In this document: positions 1 through 10,111 of the stretch, in pieces
How the letters are laid out: every line of letters starts with the position of its first letter
How positions within the stretch are numbered: position 1 is the stretch's first letter
Origin: Blepharisma stoltei
Taxonomy: Eukaryota; Ciliophora; Heterotrichea; Heterotrichida; Blepharismidae
Assembly (NCBI GenBank): GCA_914767885.1
Contig: CAJZBQ010000051.1
Location: 62,001-126,000, forward strand
DNA: 64,000 nucleotides
Direction of reading: 5' to 3'
Position numbers and translations under genes: made by a program
Notes under the pieces: model-generated
Database searches by the model: none
Seen by the model: the letters and a program-made list of their open reading frames with translations, nothing else
What the model was told of the DNA's origin: nothing

Positions 1-349
1 TTTGGGGATCTAAACTGAGTCAAAGATGAATATCTTTGCAAGCTTTAAAAAGGAGTTCTACAGGAGGAGGGTAATGGTCAGGCCACGGGAACTCTTTGAC
101 ACTGTCCCCGAATTTTCTGTAGTCGTATTGGATGCCGCTTAGATTGAGAATGCGATATTTCCCATTATGTCTGTCGTTTAGAAATTTAGAGACTGAATCA
201 AGCGAATTTCTATAAATTTTGGACAAACCTTCCCCTGGGATTGACATTGCAATTACTCTGGGCGTTATATAACTTAAATCCAAATTAAATCCGTCCTCTT
301 TAAGTCTTTTCTTTTTGCCTGAAACAATTGCTCTAAGATAGTCCACCAT
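1..349 (-). CDS. PTEN-like phosphatase, N-terminal part (partial)
   Basis: Minus-strand start of a PTEN-type lipid/protein phosphatase that runs off the left edge. About 116 residues are visible: a basic stretch after the start (IVSGKKKRLKEDGFNLDL), then YITPRVIAMSIPGEG, YRNSLDSVSKFL and FPWPDHYPPPVELLFK. These follow the N-terminal phosphatase-domain order of PTEN (IVSxxKxRxxEDGFDLDL, YRN, PxxDHxPP). Codon 110 is TGA at 20-22 and sits where PTEN has the Trp before LSxD, so it is read as Trp. The HCxxGxxR active site lies outside the window, so activity cannot be judged. The family dephosphorylates PI(3,4,5)P3 at the plasma membrane. Confidence 0.85.
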
Positions 350-659
350 AATATATGATTAATCAGACAATATTTCAGTTGTGCTTTCAAAATTTATCAT
401 TTTTCCCAATTTAAAGCTTTAAAAATAAATTATCATTCTAATAAGAATCCAACAGAAATCGCGGAATTCCATTATCTCACCAATTTTTTACCTTATTTAT
501 ATCTATTTTTATCAAACCCAGGATTCCTCTAAAGCTACTAAAGCCTGCTTATTTTCCTGAATAAGTTTTCATAAAATTTTCCCCTCCAATCTCACAATTT
601 TCCAATAATTTTTTCTCAAATTTTGCCTCAGCCTATATACTTTCTGCTTATCCTCTACA

Positions 660-1180
660 AATTAAAATATGGCGTCTCAACTTGGCTTGGCCTCTCGGCC
701 AAGCAGTATCGAGCCCTATTTTAATTATATCCGGCAAGGTTTTGCTAGCGAAGAATGGACAGCTATGCTAGATAACTAGCCCTAGTCTATTTTCCGAGTT
801 AGATTTTACCTCGAGGGAAGGGAGACTTGGAGTTGGAAAGGGGAAGCCCCAGCAAAGCCTTTCTAGGCCATTCGGGCAACTCCCTAGCGAGAAACCAGGA
901 GTTTCGCCCTAGGCTACAAGTTTTACCCTTTTTCCGAAAGTCGGCCAGAAATTCCATTTTTTGAAATTTCTGTGCAGGCAACCTTCGTTGGCATACGGCA
1001 TGATGACCCAAACTTTCCGACTACGGGGCGTATGTGCAGGCCCATATCCGTAGGAGCGAGACTTTGAAGGCCGTGAGACGGTTGTTGGCGAGCAGGCGAG
1101 TGGAGTATTATGGAAGGGAATAAGGATCTGCGGGTCCTGACAGGAAGCTTTTCGATAAATCTTAATTAACATTAACATTA
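660..1180 (+). mobile_element. Retroelement-like insertion E1, 521 bp, 14-bp target duplication
   Basis: A GC-richer block in AT-rich DNA. The 14-bp sequence GCTTATCCTCTACA occurs exactly at 646-659 and 1181-1194, flanking the block. The right end finishes in short repeats (ATTAAC)n, like the tail of a SINE or LINE copied by target-primed reverse transcription. The left end carries a run resembling a tRNA-type B box near 701-712, but no clear A box. Open frames inside it have no recognisable domain. It lies between the PTEN-like gene and the Alba gene. Confidence 0.7.
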
Positions 1181-1284
1181 GCTTATCCTCTACAGTCTTT
1201 AAAGCACTTATTGCCCTTAAATCCTATTGCAAGCCTCTTAAAACACCTGAACTCCTCTTTGTTTAATGGTTATAATCAGTGGTA

Positions 1285-1611
1285 ATGGAGTCCGAAGATA
1301 ACACCATCAAAGTCAGTGCAAAGTCTAACCCTGGCAGCTATATTTTTGAAGGCAAAGAAAAGCTCAAAAGCAAAGGAAGTGTCGCTTTCCACGCAATTGG
1401 TGGATCCATAGTGAATGCAGTGAGAGCATCAGAAAGATTAATTGACCTTGGCTATGCCACCCTTACAAAGTTCGAGACTTCTTGCATTGACGAGAAAGAT
1501 TTTAACGGACAGCCGAGAAAAGTATATAAAGTTGTTCTTCAGCTTGCCAGAACTCCAGACTTTGACAGTATCTATGATGAATTTGAAAAGAAAAGAGCAA
1601 CTAAAAACTAA
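1285..1611 (+). CDS. Alba-domain nucleic-acid-binding protein
   Basis: A 108-residue protein with the Alba fold layout: an early beta strand, then GSIVNAVRASERLIDLGYA, which matches the Alba helix that contacts DNA or RNA, then strands TLTKFETSCID and KVYKVVLQLARTPDFD. Alba proteins are small basic dimers that bind RNA or DNA and regulate mRNA or chromatin in eukaryotes. The ATG at 1285 is chosen; an upstream in-frame GTG is not a plausible start. It ends in TAA with no IES or intron. Its exact ligand is not known. Confidence 0.75.
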   Translation: MESEDNTIKVSAKSNPGSYIFEGKEKLKSKGSVAFHAIGGSIVNAVRASERLIDLGYATLTKFETSCIDEKDFNGQPRKVYKVVLQLARTPDFDSIYDEFEKKRATKN

Positions 1612-3038
1612 TCTTAAAAACATAGATTCACCAGCTTAATTGAGCTAAAATATATTAGTTATTGTAATTTTTATGGGTGACATAATTTGGCTATTATTTG
1701 TTTCCTGAAGATTCTTAAAAAATATAAAGAGAGAGAACACAAATAACCAAAGAAAAAGCTAATTTACACTTAAACAATCAATCCTAATATCATCAAATTT
1801 ACCAAATATAATTGGCAGCGAGTAAGGGTAAGCATGCTATTGCAAAAATATAAAAAATCAATAGGATTTCTATATTCATAGAAAGGCTTTTGATCAAAAT
1901 TATAAGCTAAAATGATTTATATGCTTAAAAGCTCATATAAGCAAAATTATTGGAAAGATTGATTTGGATAGGAAAAACAAAGGTTTAAATTTTATATTAA
2001 TTTGATATGAATTTAGTTTGAGGCAAAACTGGAGCATAAAAATTTTATATAAAAAGGACCTATGCAGTTAGACTCAAAATATTATGGCAAGTTTTAAGAG
2101 GATAAACATTTCTCAGCAAAAATTATTTTCCTGGTAAAATCTCTTTATCGAAGCTTCAATAATTTGTTTAAGCAATTTATCACTGTTGATTGGATAAGCC
2201 AACGATTTCCTTCTGCGACTGAAATTTTCGAGCTCATTCAATTTTTAAGCTAAATTCTCTCTAACTAAGCCTATTAAATAACAAAAATGTGCAAAGTAGT
2301 GTGTTAATCATTTTTATTAATTAGTAGAAATAAATATCATATTTAAGTTATGTTTTAAGTACTTCATTTAGGATATTTAAAATTAATAAATTTGTAAAAT
2401 GAAATATTCAAAGTACAAATTTTAGAATAATAAGTTTAAATGGGCAGATATAAATTCAACTTTATTGATAAAAGCTTGATTCTATTGAACAATTAATAAA
2501 CTTTATTTTACTATAAGAGATATTATTAGCCCAAATAATGATTAAATATTAATATAAAAGTATTAAATATAAAAAGATGGCTTATCAGACTTCTCTGAGT
2601 CTATTTTAGACGGTTTGAAATAGAGTAAAATTAATTTAAGTTCTCAAGGCTATTGCAATTAACAGAATAAAATTGTTATTAATTGTCAATTTTCCAGCTT
2701 GATGCTTTGAATAAGCTTAGAATTTTTGATGAGATTTTTTAATATTTGGTATATCAAAAACACAATAAAAACAATTTTTTAGATAAAGACAGATAAGGTA
2801 TAGCCTATTTCTTTTTACACAATTCTCTAAGGTTCATAGAATCGAAAGAAAAAATAAATTCTTTCGGCCAAAAATTTCTTAACTTTATGTTCGAGATATA
2901 TTACAATTAACTTTATGAGTTTTTTCTCGATTTATGTTGACAAATTTCTTATGTTCCATAATTCTTCTTCAACGCTAAGCCTCTTCCATTTTTAAATGAC
3001 GCCTTCTCAGGTTGATTAGAACATTCCATTTATAAACA
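1612..3038. other. AT-rich intergenic stretch without a recognised gene
   Basis: About 1.4 kb of very AT-rich DNA between the Alba gene and the ceramide synthase gene. I see no long open frame under TGA = Trp, no C-rich terminal repeat and no target-site duplication. It may hold promoters or an IES whose ends I cannot define without a paralogue. Confidence 0.5.
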
Positions 3039-4338
3039 ATGGCTGGTAAGCTGCAACAGGATGGCGAGACTGAACCAAAGCAATTCCCTATGACCGAGCT
3101 TTTCAGGTCACTAATTGGCAAAGGAAAAATGCAATTGATATTTTTCCTCATCTTTTTGCTGTTTTTCCCCTTCTTGGCTCCCTTCTTAAAGGATTTCAAC
3201 GACACCTTACAATGAAGAATTGCTAGTAACCCCAACTACCCATGGCCAAAGTACGACGATTTGTGGTTGGCTTGCTATTCTTGTATAATTCTTATAGGCT
3301 TAATGCTTCTGTTTAAATTTTCTCTAAAGCCTCTTGCTGAAAGAATCATTGTGCCAAGATACACAGGGAAAGAAAGAACGACCAGGGCAGAAAAACTTGT
3401 AGAGTCTTTGTTTAAGGCCCTTTACTTTACCTTTTCTGTTGTCTTTGGGTATTGGGTTGCAAAGGACTCTTATTTTTTGTCTTGGAAGTTGGGTGGGAAA
3501 GGTGATGTGAATTTGATGTGGACCGATTTTCCACTGGAAAACATTAAAAAATGTAAAAAAAATAATTTTTTTAAAAAATATGTAAATTTATCGGAGTCAT
3601 TTTCCATTCCAAAGCACTGAAACTTTTCCTTATATCAGGGAATACTTAATGATCCAGCTCGGATATCATACTCAATCCTTTATAGTGCACATTTTAAGTA
3701 AGCCTAGAAATGATTTCATGGAAATGCTTCTGCATCATTCGCTTACTATTTGCCTATTGACGTCAGGATATTTAATGAACTACGTCGTTATGTCTCATTT
3801 AGTTCTTTTCGTTCATGATATACCTGACTTGTTTGTGTACTTGACTAGAATATTTATGGATACAAAACATAAAAATATTACATTTTTATCGTATATAGGA
3901 ATTATGATTTCTTGGGCGTATTTGAGATTGTATATTTACCCATTTGATCTAATAAGAATGGGGAGCTTTTATGATAACCCAGTAAGCCACGAAATTTATG
4001 GGATGGGAATCTTGTCAGGGATGGTCCATGTGTTGCTGCTTATGCATATTTATTGGTATGTTCTTTTAATCCCCCCAATCCCATCCGTGAGCGAACAAAA
4101 TCATTCGAAAAATCCTTATTTTTTGCATAAAAACTCATCCTCTGTGAGCGATAAAAAATTTTAATATAAATTAATTTTATTTAAAAAAATTCATATATCA
4201 GTGCAAAAAAATTTACCTCTCACAAAAAGTTTTTTTTCGCTCACAGATCACAGAGGGAAGCAGTTAGTAAAAATGGGATTTAAATTCGTAATGACTGGAG
4301 TACCAGCTGACACTCAAAAGAAGCTTAATGAGGAATAA
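3039..4338 (+). CDS. Ceramide synthase (LAG1/TLC domain), interrupted by two IESs
   Basis: A multi-pass ER membrane enzyme that N-acylates sphingoid bases. Removing 3527-3599 and 4066-4263 gives one 342-residue frame. Residues about 30-50 form the first membrane segment (LIFFLIFLLFFPFLAPF), followed by FPYIREYLMIQLGYH and the Lag1 motif FMEMLLHHSLTICLLTSGYL with the catalytic His pair, then HDIPDLFVYLTRIF. The tail after the last membrane segment is MTGVPADTQKKLNEE. The TGA near 3208 and another near 3770 are read as Trp or lie outside the frame; the first falls in LQWRI. Two IESs in one gene of 1.3 kb shows how dense they are here. Confidence 0.85.
3527..3599 (+). other. Short IES, 73 bp, flanked by direct repeat TTTTCCA
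   Basis: AT-rich segment inside the ceramide synthase exon. TTTTCCA occurs at 3527-3533 and 3600-3606. Removing 3527-3599 joins TDFP to FQSTETFPYIREY in frame, as the family needs. Cutting at the available TA pairs does not restore the frame. No inverted terminal repeat is visible. Confidence 0.7.
4066..4263 (+). mobile_element. IES of the GTGAGTGAACAAA family, 198 bp, TTA ends
   Basis: Inside the last part of the ceramide synthase gene. TTA at 4066 and TTA at 4264 flank it. The left end is ATCCCCCC followed by CCGTGAGCGAACAAAA, with a second copy CTCTGTGAGCGATAAAA downstream; the right end has the inverted motif CGCTCACAGATCACAGAGG. Removal leaves LLVKMGFKF in frame (198 = 66 codons). Confidence 0.85.
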
Positions 4339-4372
4339 AATAATCAAATAATTATAAAAAATAATATAGAAG

Positions 4373-6660
4373 TTAATCAAGTGATGGCTCTTCATCTGGC
4401 TTATTGGGAGCGTTCAACATATGAGTCAGAATATCATTGGTGTATTTCAGTCTTTTAGTCATCTCATGATTTGTGCTTTCTTGGGCTATGTCTAATGGAT
4501 AAGTAGTTCTTTCTCCATTTTGATTAACATAGGTAACAATTCTTGTTTTGTTACTTACTCCCCCCTTCGTGAGTGAACAAAACCATTAGAAAAATCGCTA
4601 TTTCTTGCCCAAAAATCGACCCTCCGTGAGCGAACAAAGATTTTTTTAATAGAACAATTTTTTTATGGAAAAAATTTTGATATGTAAGTGATAATTAGTA
4701 TAATGAAATCTAAAGCTAAATCTGGTTAATTTTAAACACAAATTGCTTTTTAAAAAACATAAATTTTATAAATTATAATTAATATTTGCCTCCCAATTTT
4801 GCAAATTAGGATTTTTTTAAATTTCGAAAAAAAAATTTTCTATAAAATTTATATATAAATGTTTTTAAAACAAAATTAACCCCCTCCGTGAGTGAACAAA
4901 ATTTTTTGGTTCACTTTAGGAGAGGGGAGTTAGTATAATTTCAGTATGATCCTGGAAATTGACCTGGATAATTTTATTTGACAGTCTGAACATAATCGCA
5001 TGATTAGTCCTCATCCATTTTTTGACGTAGACTGGGTTCGCCATTGTATTCTCATCCTCAACCCCTGTTTCTTCTTTTATGTCTCGCTCTAAATAACTTA
5101 TATGATCTATAAAATGCTGCAATAGAGTGACCTTTTCCTGAAGCTCTTTAGGATACTCAGTTAACGTATGATTTGCTACCATATATTGCTTTTCAGGCAT
5201 TTTTCTTTCGATATAATTAAAAAGATGTCCATCTGGCCCTAAAATTACTTTAGTGGTGTCATTGAATAATATACCAGCTGAGCCATTACTTAGCAAATAG
5301 CCTAGTCCGTACTCTGAAGAATAATCTACCCACTTTTTAACCAAAACTTCAGGAGCGTTTGCCATCCCTTGTGAAGAATTCGCTATCATCGGAAGCTGCT
5401 TACTCTCCGCTCCATGAGCTAACAAAACCATTGGAAAAAATCCCCATTTTTTTCCCCAAAAGCCCACCTCTGTGACAAAACAAAATTTCTTTTGATATAT
5501 AAGCGATAATTAATATAATAAAATATCTAGCTAATTCTATTCGGTTTTAAGACATAAATTTTATAAGCTAAATTAAGGGGAGGGGAATTAGTTTCTTCTT
5601 TTGCACTAGAAATTCTTTCAGTGCTTACCAATGAAGACTGCTCTAAAATATTTGGTGCAGTTTCTGTTAGCCTCTCGGTTGAATAAACCTGAGGATTTGT
5701 AGCACCTGGTTGAAATTGTCTAAGAAATGATGAAGATGGTGGACACGCCAGCGTAGACGGAGGAAGCAGCTTAGGTATAGAATTTCCTTGATGGAAAAAC
5801 TCATGATCCAGCATCTCATCAATTGACGGCCGTTTCGAAGGGTCATTAACCAGTATCCTCGTAATAAGACTTTTGCTTTGCTCGCTAAGCGGCACATGGT
5901 CAGGAAATGAATAATCATTCATGCGGATTCTTCTATAAGTGTTTTTTACATCAGAAGTTTCAAATGGAGGCTTTCCTACCAAAAGTGTATAAGCCACAAT
6001 CCCTAAGCTCCAGATGTCAACTTCATAAGAATACCCTTGCTTCCCATCCAAAATTTCTGGTGCAATATAATTTGGTGTCCCACAGATCGTCTTTTTCCTT
6101 TCCCCATCATGATCCAGCTTGGTCGCCGTACCAAAATCCCCAATTTTTACCTCCATTTTTTCAGACAGGAAAAAATTGCCTAATTTCAAGCCTCTATGGA
6201 TAACTCGGTGACTGTGTAGATATTTCATTCCTGATATAATTTGCATCAAATAGCATTGAACTTCTAGCTCTGTAAGTCTTTTTCTACGTCTCAGAAGTTC
6301 GTTCATCGTTTGATTTATACAGAGCTCAAATAAAATGTAAACATTTTCATTGTCTTCGAAGAAATGTTCAAAACTTACTATATTTGGATGGTGCAAGGAG
6401 CGGTGGATTTCAATTTCTGACAATAATCATTCATTCGCTCTTGCTTTAACTAATGATGCTTTTGGGATAATTTTGGCTGTTGCTACTTTTAGGTTTTCCA
6501 AATTTGTAAACTCATAATATTTTGCAAAGCCGCTTCCTCCGAGAAATCGGCCTTTATTGTACCTTCTTATTTCGATATCTCCGTCCACTTTTGAAACTTT
6601 TTCTTCGACAATGCTTGCAGTGTCACTTACTTCTTGATTTCTGCTTGATTCGAGAGCCAT
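4373..6660 (-). CDS. Polo-like kinase paralogue with degenerate catalytic loop (likely pseudokinase), two IESs
   Basis: After removal of 4555-4929 and 5400-5587 the gene encodes 574 residues: Ser/Thr kinase domain (about 35-290), linker, then two polo boxes ([20 protein letters not shown] and [17 protein letters not shown]). The downstream neighbour, its paralogue, has HRDLKLGNF, but this copy has HRGLKLGNF, so the catalytic Asp is Gly. DFG is kept (KIGDFGTATKL) and the Gly loop reads FLGGSGFAK. Residue changes are otherwise few and there is no stop, so a kept scaffold role is possible. Polo kinases act at centrosomes, basal bodies and in cytokinesis. The join at ANEWLLSEIEIH uses TGA as Trp. 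Confidence 0.85.
4555..4929 (+). mobile_element. IES of the GTGAGTGAACAAA family, 375 bp, TTA ends
   Basis: Interrupts polo box 2 of the first kinase. TTA at 4555-4557 and 4930-4932. The second kinase copy lacks it and reads straight through (CTACTCAGTATAATTTC), matching the joined sequence here except for single-base changes. The motif occurs at 4569 and 4626 (57 bp apart), again near 4886, then inverted up to the right end. Confidence 0.95.
5400..5587 (+). mobile_element. IES of the GTGAGTGAACAAA family, 188 bp, TTA ends, right end shortened
   Basis: TTA at 5400-5402 and 5588-5590. Excision gives GCTGCTTAGTTTCTTC, identical to the uninterrupted second kinase copy near 7985. The left end keeps two motif copies (CTCCATGAGCTAACAAAA, CTCTGTGACAAAACAAAA), but the right end is reduced to AGGGGAGGGGAA, so the right hairpin is not strictly needed if this IES is still excised. 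Confidence 0.95.
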
Positions 6661-6739
6661 ATTTTTAATATCTGATATAGTTTAAATAAGCTTAATGAGG
6701 AATAAAATAATCAATAAATTATAAAAAATAATAAAGAAG

Positions 6740-9497
6740 TTAATCAAGAGGTGGCTCTTCACCTGGCTTATTTGGAGCGTTCAGCATATGAGTCAGAATG
6801 TCTTTGGTGTATTTCAATCTTTTAGTCATCTCATGATTTGTGCTTTCTTGGGCTGTGGCTAATGGATAAGTAGTTCTTTCTCCTTTTTTATTCACATAAG
6901 TAACAACTCTTGTTTCGCTACTCAGTATAATTTCAGTATGATCCTGGAAATTGACCTGGACAATTTTATTTGACAGTCTGAACATAATCGCATGCCTAGT
7001 CCTCATCCATTTTTTGACGTAGACTGGGTTTGCCATTGTATTCTCATCCTCAACTCCTGTTTCTTGTTTTATGTCTCCTTCTAACTTCCCCTCTTAGTGA
7101 GTGAGCAGAACCATATGAAAAATCCCTATTTTTTGCACCCTCCATGAGCGAACAAAAATTTTTTATTATAAAAATTTGTTTATATATAAGTGATTATTAC
7201 TATAATGCAATCTCCAGCTAAGCTAATTCTGTTTAATTTTTAAACAAATTAGATTTTTAAACATAAATTTTACAAATTATACTAGTTTTAAATTTTGATA
7301 AAAAAATTATATAGAATTATATTTATCAAATTTTTAAAAAATATACCTCTCCGTAAGTGAACAAAAGTTATTGTTTGCTCACGGAGGAGGGATTAAATAA
7401 CTTCTAAAATGTTGCAATAGAGTGACCTTTTTCTGAAGCTCTTTAGGATACTCAGTTAGCGTATGACTTGTTACCATGTCTTGCTTTTCAGGTCCTTTTC
7501 TTTCCATATAATTAAAACGATGTCCAGCTGGTCCTAAAATTACTTTAGTGGCGTCATTGAAAAATACACCAGTTGAGCCATTACTTACTCCCAACACTTC
7601 CGTGAGTGTGAACAAAATTATTGGAAAATTCCCTATTTTTTGCCACCCTTCTGAGGGAAAAAATTTTTTAATAGAAAAATATTTATAGAAAAAAATTGAT
7701 ATATAACTGATAATTAGTATAATGAAATCTCGAGCTAATTTTGTCCAATTTTTAAACAAATTGCATTTTAAAACATAAATTAAATAAATATTTGCTTTCT
7801 GATTTGAGAATTGGATTTTTAAATTTCGTATAAAACATGGCTATATAATTTTTTTTTCGCTCATGGAGGGGAGGGAGCTAGCAAATAGCCTAGACCGTAC
7901 TTTGATGAATAATCTACCCACTTTTTAACCCAAACTTCAGGAGCGTTTGCCATCCCTTGTGAAGAATTCGCTATCGTTGGAAGCTGCTTAGTTTCTTCTT
8001 TTACCCTAGAAATTCTTTCAGTGTTTACTAGCTCTGGTCTAGATGTCCTCGAAGACTGCTTTGAAATATTTGGTGCTGTTTCTGTCAGCCTCTGAGTTGA
8101 AGAAACCTGAGGATTTGTAGCACCTGGTTGAAATTGTCTAAGAAATGATGAAGATGGTGGACACGCCAGCGTAGACGGAGGAAGCAGCTTAGGTATAGAA
8201 TTTCCTTGATGGAAAAACTCATGATCCAGCATCTCATCAAGCGACGGCCGTTTCGAAGGGTCATTAACCAGTATCCTCGTAATAAGACTTTTGCTTTGCT
8301 CGCTAAGCGGTACATGGTCAGGAAACGAATAGGCATTCATGCGGATTCTTCTATAAGTCGTTTTTACATCAGAAGTTTCAAATGGAGGCTTTCCTACCAA
8401 AAGTGTATAAGCCACAACCACTTTTTATTTGTATAAATGGAGGAGAAAAACATCTGCTGTGTTAAACTGAGAGGAAGCTGCTTTTGCTTACAGCCAAAGA
8501 TCGTGCAGAATCAGGAAGTAACTAGATAATGCTGACTTTGATGATATATCGCCATTTTACGATTGCGAGTTCTAAAATGAAATAGATGAGATAGTTGATG
8601 ACGAGGAAGCTGATAATAGCAAATGGGAGCTTGAGGAAGATTCTATAATGACTGGAGACTACGAAGAATGGTATCTAGGAACACTGAGAACTGAAGGGAA
8701 GATACTGAATTAACCAATAAAGCACCGGAGCATAAGGTGGTGAAATTGAAGATAAAGATTGATTAATAAAAGCTCATAAGAGCTGCGTTAGGCTAGGGCT
8801 AATAAAAGTAAGTAAGTAAGTAAGTATAAGCCACAACCCCTAAGCTCCAGACGTCAACTTCATAAGAATGCCCTTGCTTCCCATCCAAAACTTCTGGCGC
8901 AATATAATTCGGTGTCCCACAGATCGTCCTTTTCCTTTCCCCATCATGCTCCAGCTTAGTCGCTAGGCCAAAATCTCCAATTTTTACCTCCATTTTGTCA
9001 GACAGGAAAAAATTGCCTAATTTCAAGTCTCTATGGATAACTCGGTGACTGTGCAGATATTTCATTCCTGATATAATTTGCATCAAATAGCATTGAACTT
9101 CTAGCTCTGTAAGTCTTTTTCTACGTCTCAGAAGTTCGTTCATAGTTTGATTTGTACAGAGCTCTAGTAAAATGTAAACATTTTCATTGTCTTCGAAGAA
9201 ATGTTCAAAACTTACTATATTTGGATGGTGCAAGGAGCGGTGGATTTTTATTTCTGACATTAATTTTTGTTTTGCCCTTGCTTTAGCTAATGATGCTTTT
9301 GGGACGACTTTGGCTGCTGCTATTTTTCGGGTTTCCAGACTTGTGAACTCATAGCATCTGGCAAATCCTCCTTTTCCGAGAAATCGGCCTTTATTGTACC
9401 TTCTTATTGCGATATCTCCGTTTACTTTTACAACTTTTTCTTCGACAACGCCTGCAGTGTCGCTTTCTTCTTGATTTCTGCTTGATTTAAGAGCCAT
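6740..9497 (-). CDS. Polo-like kinase, catalytic residues intact, two IESs and one retroinsertion
   Basis: Removing 7082-7393, 7586-7878 and the insertion 8420-8823 with one copy of its 15-bp duplication leaves exactly 578 codons (577 residues). Domains: kinase domain with [31 protein letters not shown] and [10 protein letters not shown], then two polo boxes. In polo box 2 the stretch FQDHTEIIL replaces the DHTK of human PLK1, so the Lys of the phosphopeptide pincer is Glu (also in the paralogue). Whether the gene works depends on the exon insertion being removed in the somatic genome; otherwise it is cut within the kinase domain after [11 protein letters not shown]. It is a tandem duplicate of the copy to its left. 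Confidence 0.85.
7082..7393 (+). mobile_element. IES of the GTGAGTGAACAAA family, 312 bp, TAA ends
   Basis: TAA at 7082-7084 and 7394-7396. The first kinase copy reads CTCTAAATAACTT without it; joining here gives CTTCTAAATAACTT. Left motif copies at about 7097 and 7144, a right copy at about 7353 followed by the inverted copy TTTGCTCACGGAGGAGGG. Confidence 0.95.
7586..7878 (+). mobile_element. IES of the GTGAGTGAACAAA family, 293 bp, TA ends
   Basis: TA at 7586-7587 and 7879-7880. Excision gives CCATTACTTAGCAAATAGCC, identical to the uninterrupted first copy near 5288. The left end has one clear motif and a decayed second; the right end keeps only the inverted copy TTCGCTCATGGAGGGGAGG. Confidence 0.95.
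8420..8823 (+). mobile_element. Retroelement-like insertion E6, 404 bp, 15-bp target duplication, (TAAG)n tail
   Basis: GTATAAGCCACAACC is repeated exactly at 8405-8419 and 8824-8838, and the insertion ends in GTAAGTAAGTAAGTAAG. It contains the end of an acidic open frame (8590-8712, ending KILN then TAA), followed by what looks like a 3' untranslated region. This fits a 5'-truncated LINE or a reverse-transcribed mRNA. It splits the kinase domain of the second polo-like kinase. The duplicated target contains TA. Confidence 0.8.
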
Positions 9498-9687
9498 ATT
9501 TTTAAAATACTGAAAAGTTTAAATTTAAGGCAAATAGATTTGCTGAACTTTCTTTGAAAACAGAAAAGTAATAAACAGATTAAAATGCTTATAGCCCCGT
9601 TCCCAGCTATAAAGCTTGATTTAAATAAATATTGTTGGTATTGAAAAATGCCCATTTTAAGATAAGCTATAATGATATTGAGACTTC

Positions 9688-9968
9688 TAACTCCCCCCCG
9701 TGAGTGAGCAAAACCATTGGAAAAATCCTTAATTTTTGCCCAAAAATACCAACTTTCCTGAGAGAACAAAATTATTTTGCATATAAGTGATAATTATTAT
9801 GACTAAATTTATAACTAGTTCTGCTTTAATTGTATATTAAAAAACATATTTTGCAAATTAAATTAATATTTGCTTTTACGAATTAAAATTTTTAATATTT
9901 CAAAGAAAAAAATTAACCCCTCTTCTCCGAGCGGATAAAACTTATTTGTTCGTTCATGGAGGGGGGAG
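9688..9968 (+). mobile_element. Intergenic IES of the GTGAGTGAACAAA family, 281 bp, TAA ends
   Basis: TAA at 9688 and 9969. Left end CTCCCCCCCGTGAGTGAGCA with a second copy 58 bp on, right end CTCCGAGCGGATAAAA then the inverted TTGTTCGTTCATGGAGGG. No paralogous empty site is available, so the ends are inferred from the family layout. It lies between the kinase and OSBP genes. Confidence 0.8.
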
Positions 9969-10111
9969 TAAGAGCAATATAATTCAAGCCTATAATTATA
10001 TAATTGCTTGATTTTAAAAATTAATTTCCTTTCTCCATTCTACATTTTTAAGTTTAATTTGATTATTTGATCTCTCTAGGTCAGAGAAAAATCTGTATTT
10101 TAAATTATTTC

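Noticed and set aside
799-1178. Minus-strand open frames of 70-89 codons inside insertion E1
   Set aside because: They overlap one another in different frames, lack any domain, and lie in an element with a target duplication and tail.
3530-3600. A TA-bounded cut for the ceramide synthase IES
   Set aside because: The TA pairs I tried do not restore the frame before STETFPYIREY; only the TTTTCCA repeat does.
8824-8838. GTAAG repeats near 8807-8824 as a telomere or microsatellite of interest
   Set aside because: They are the tail of insertion E6, next to its target duplication, and do not match the heterotrich telomere repeat.
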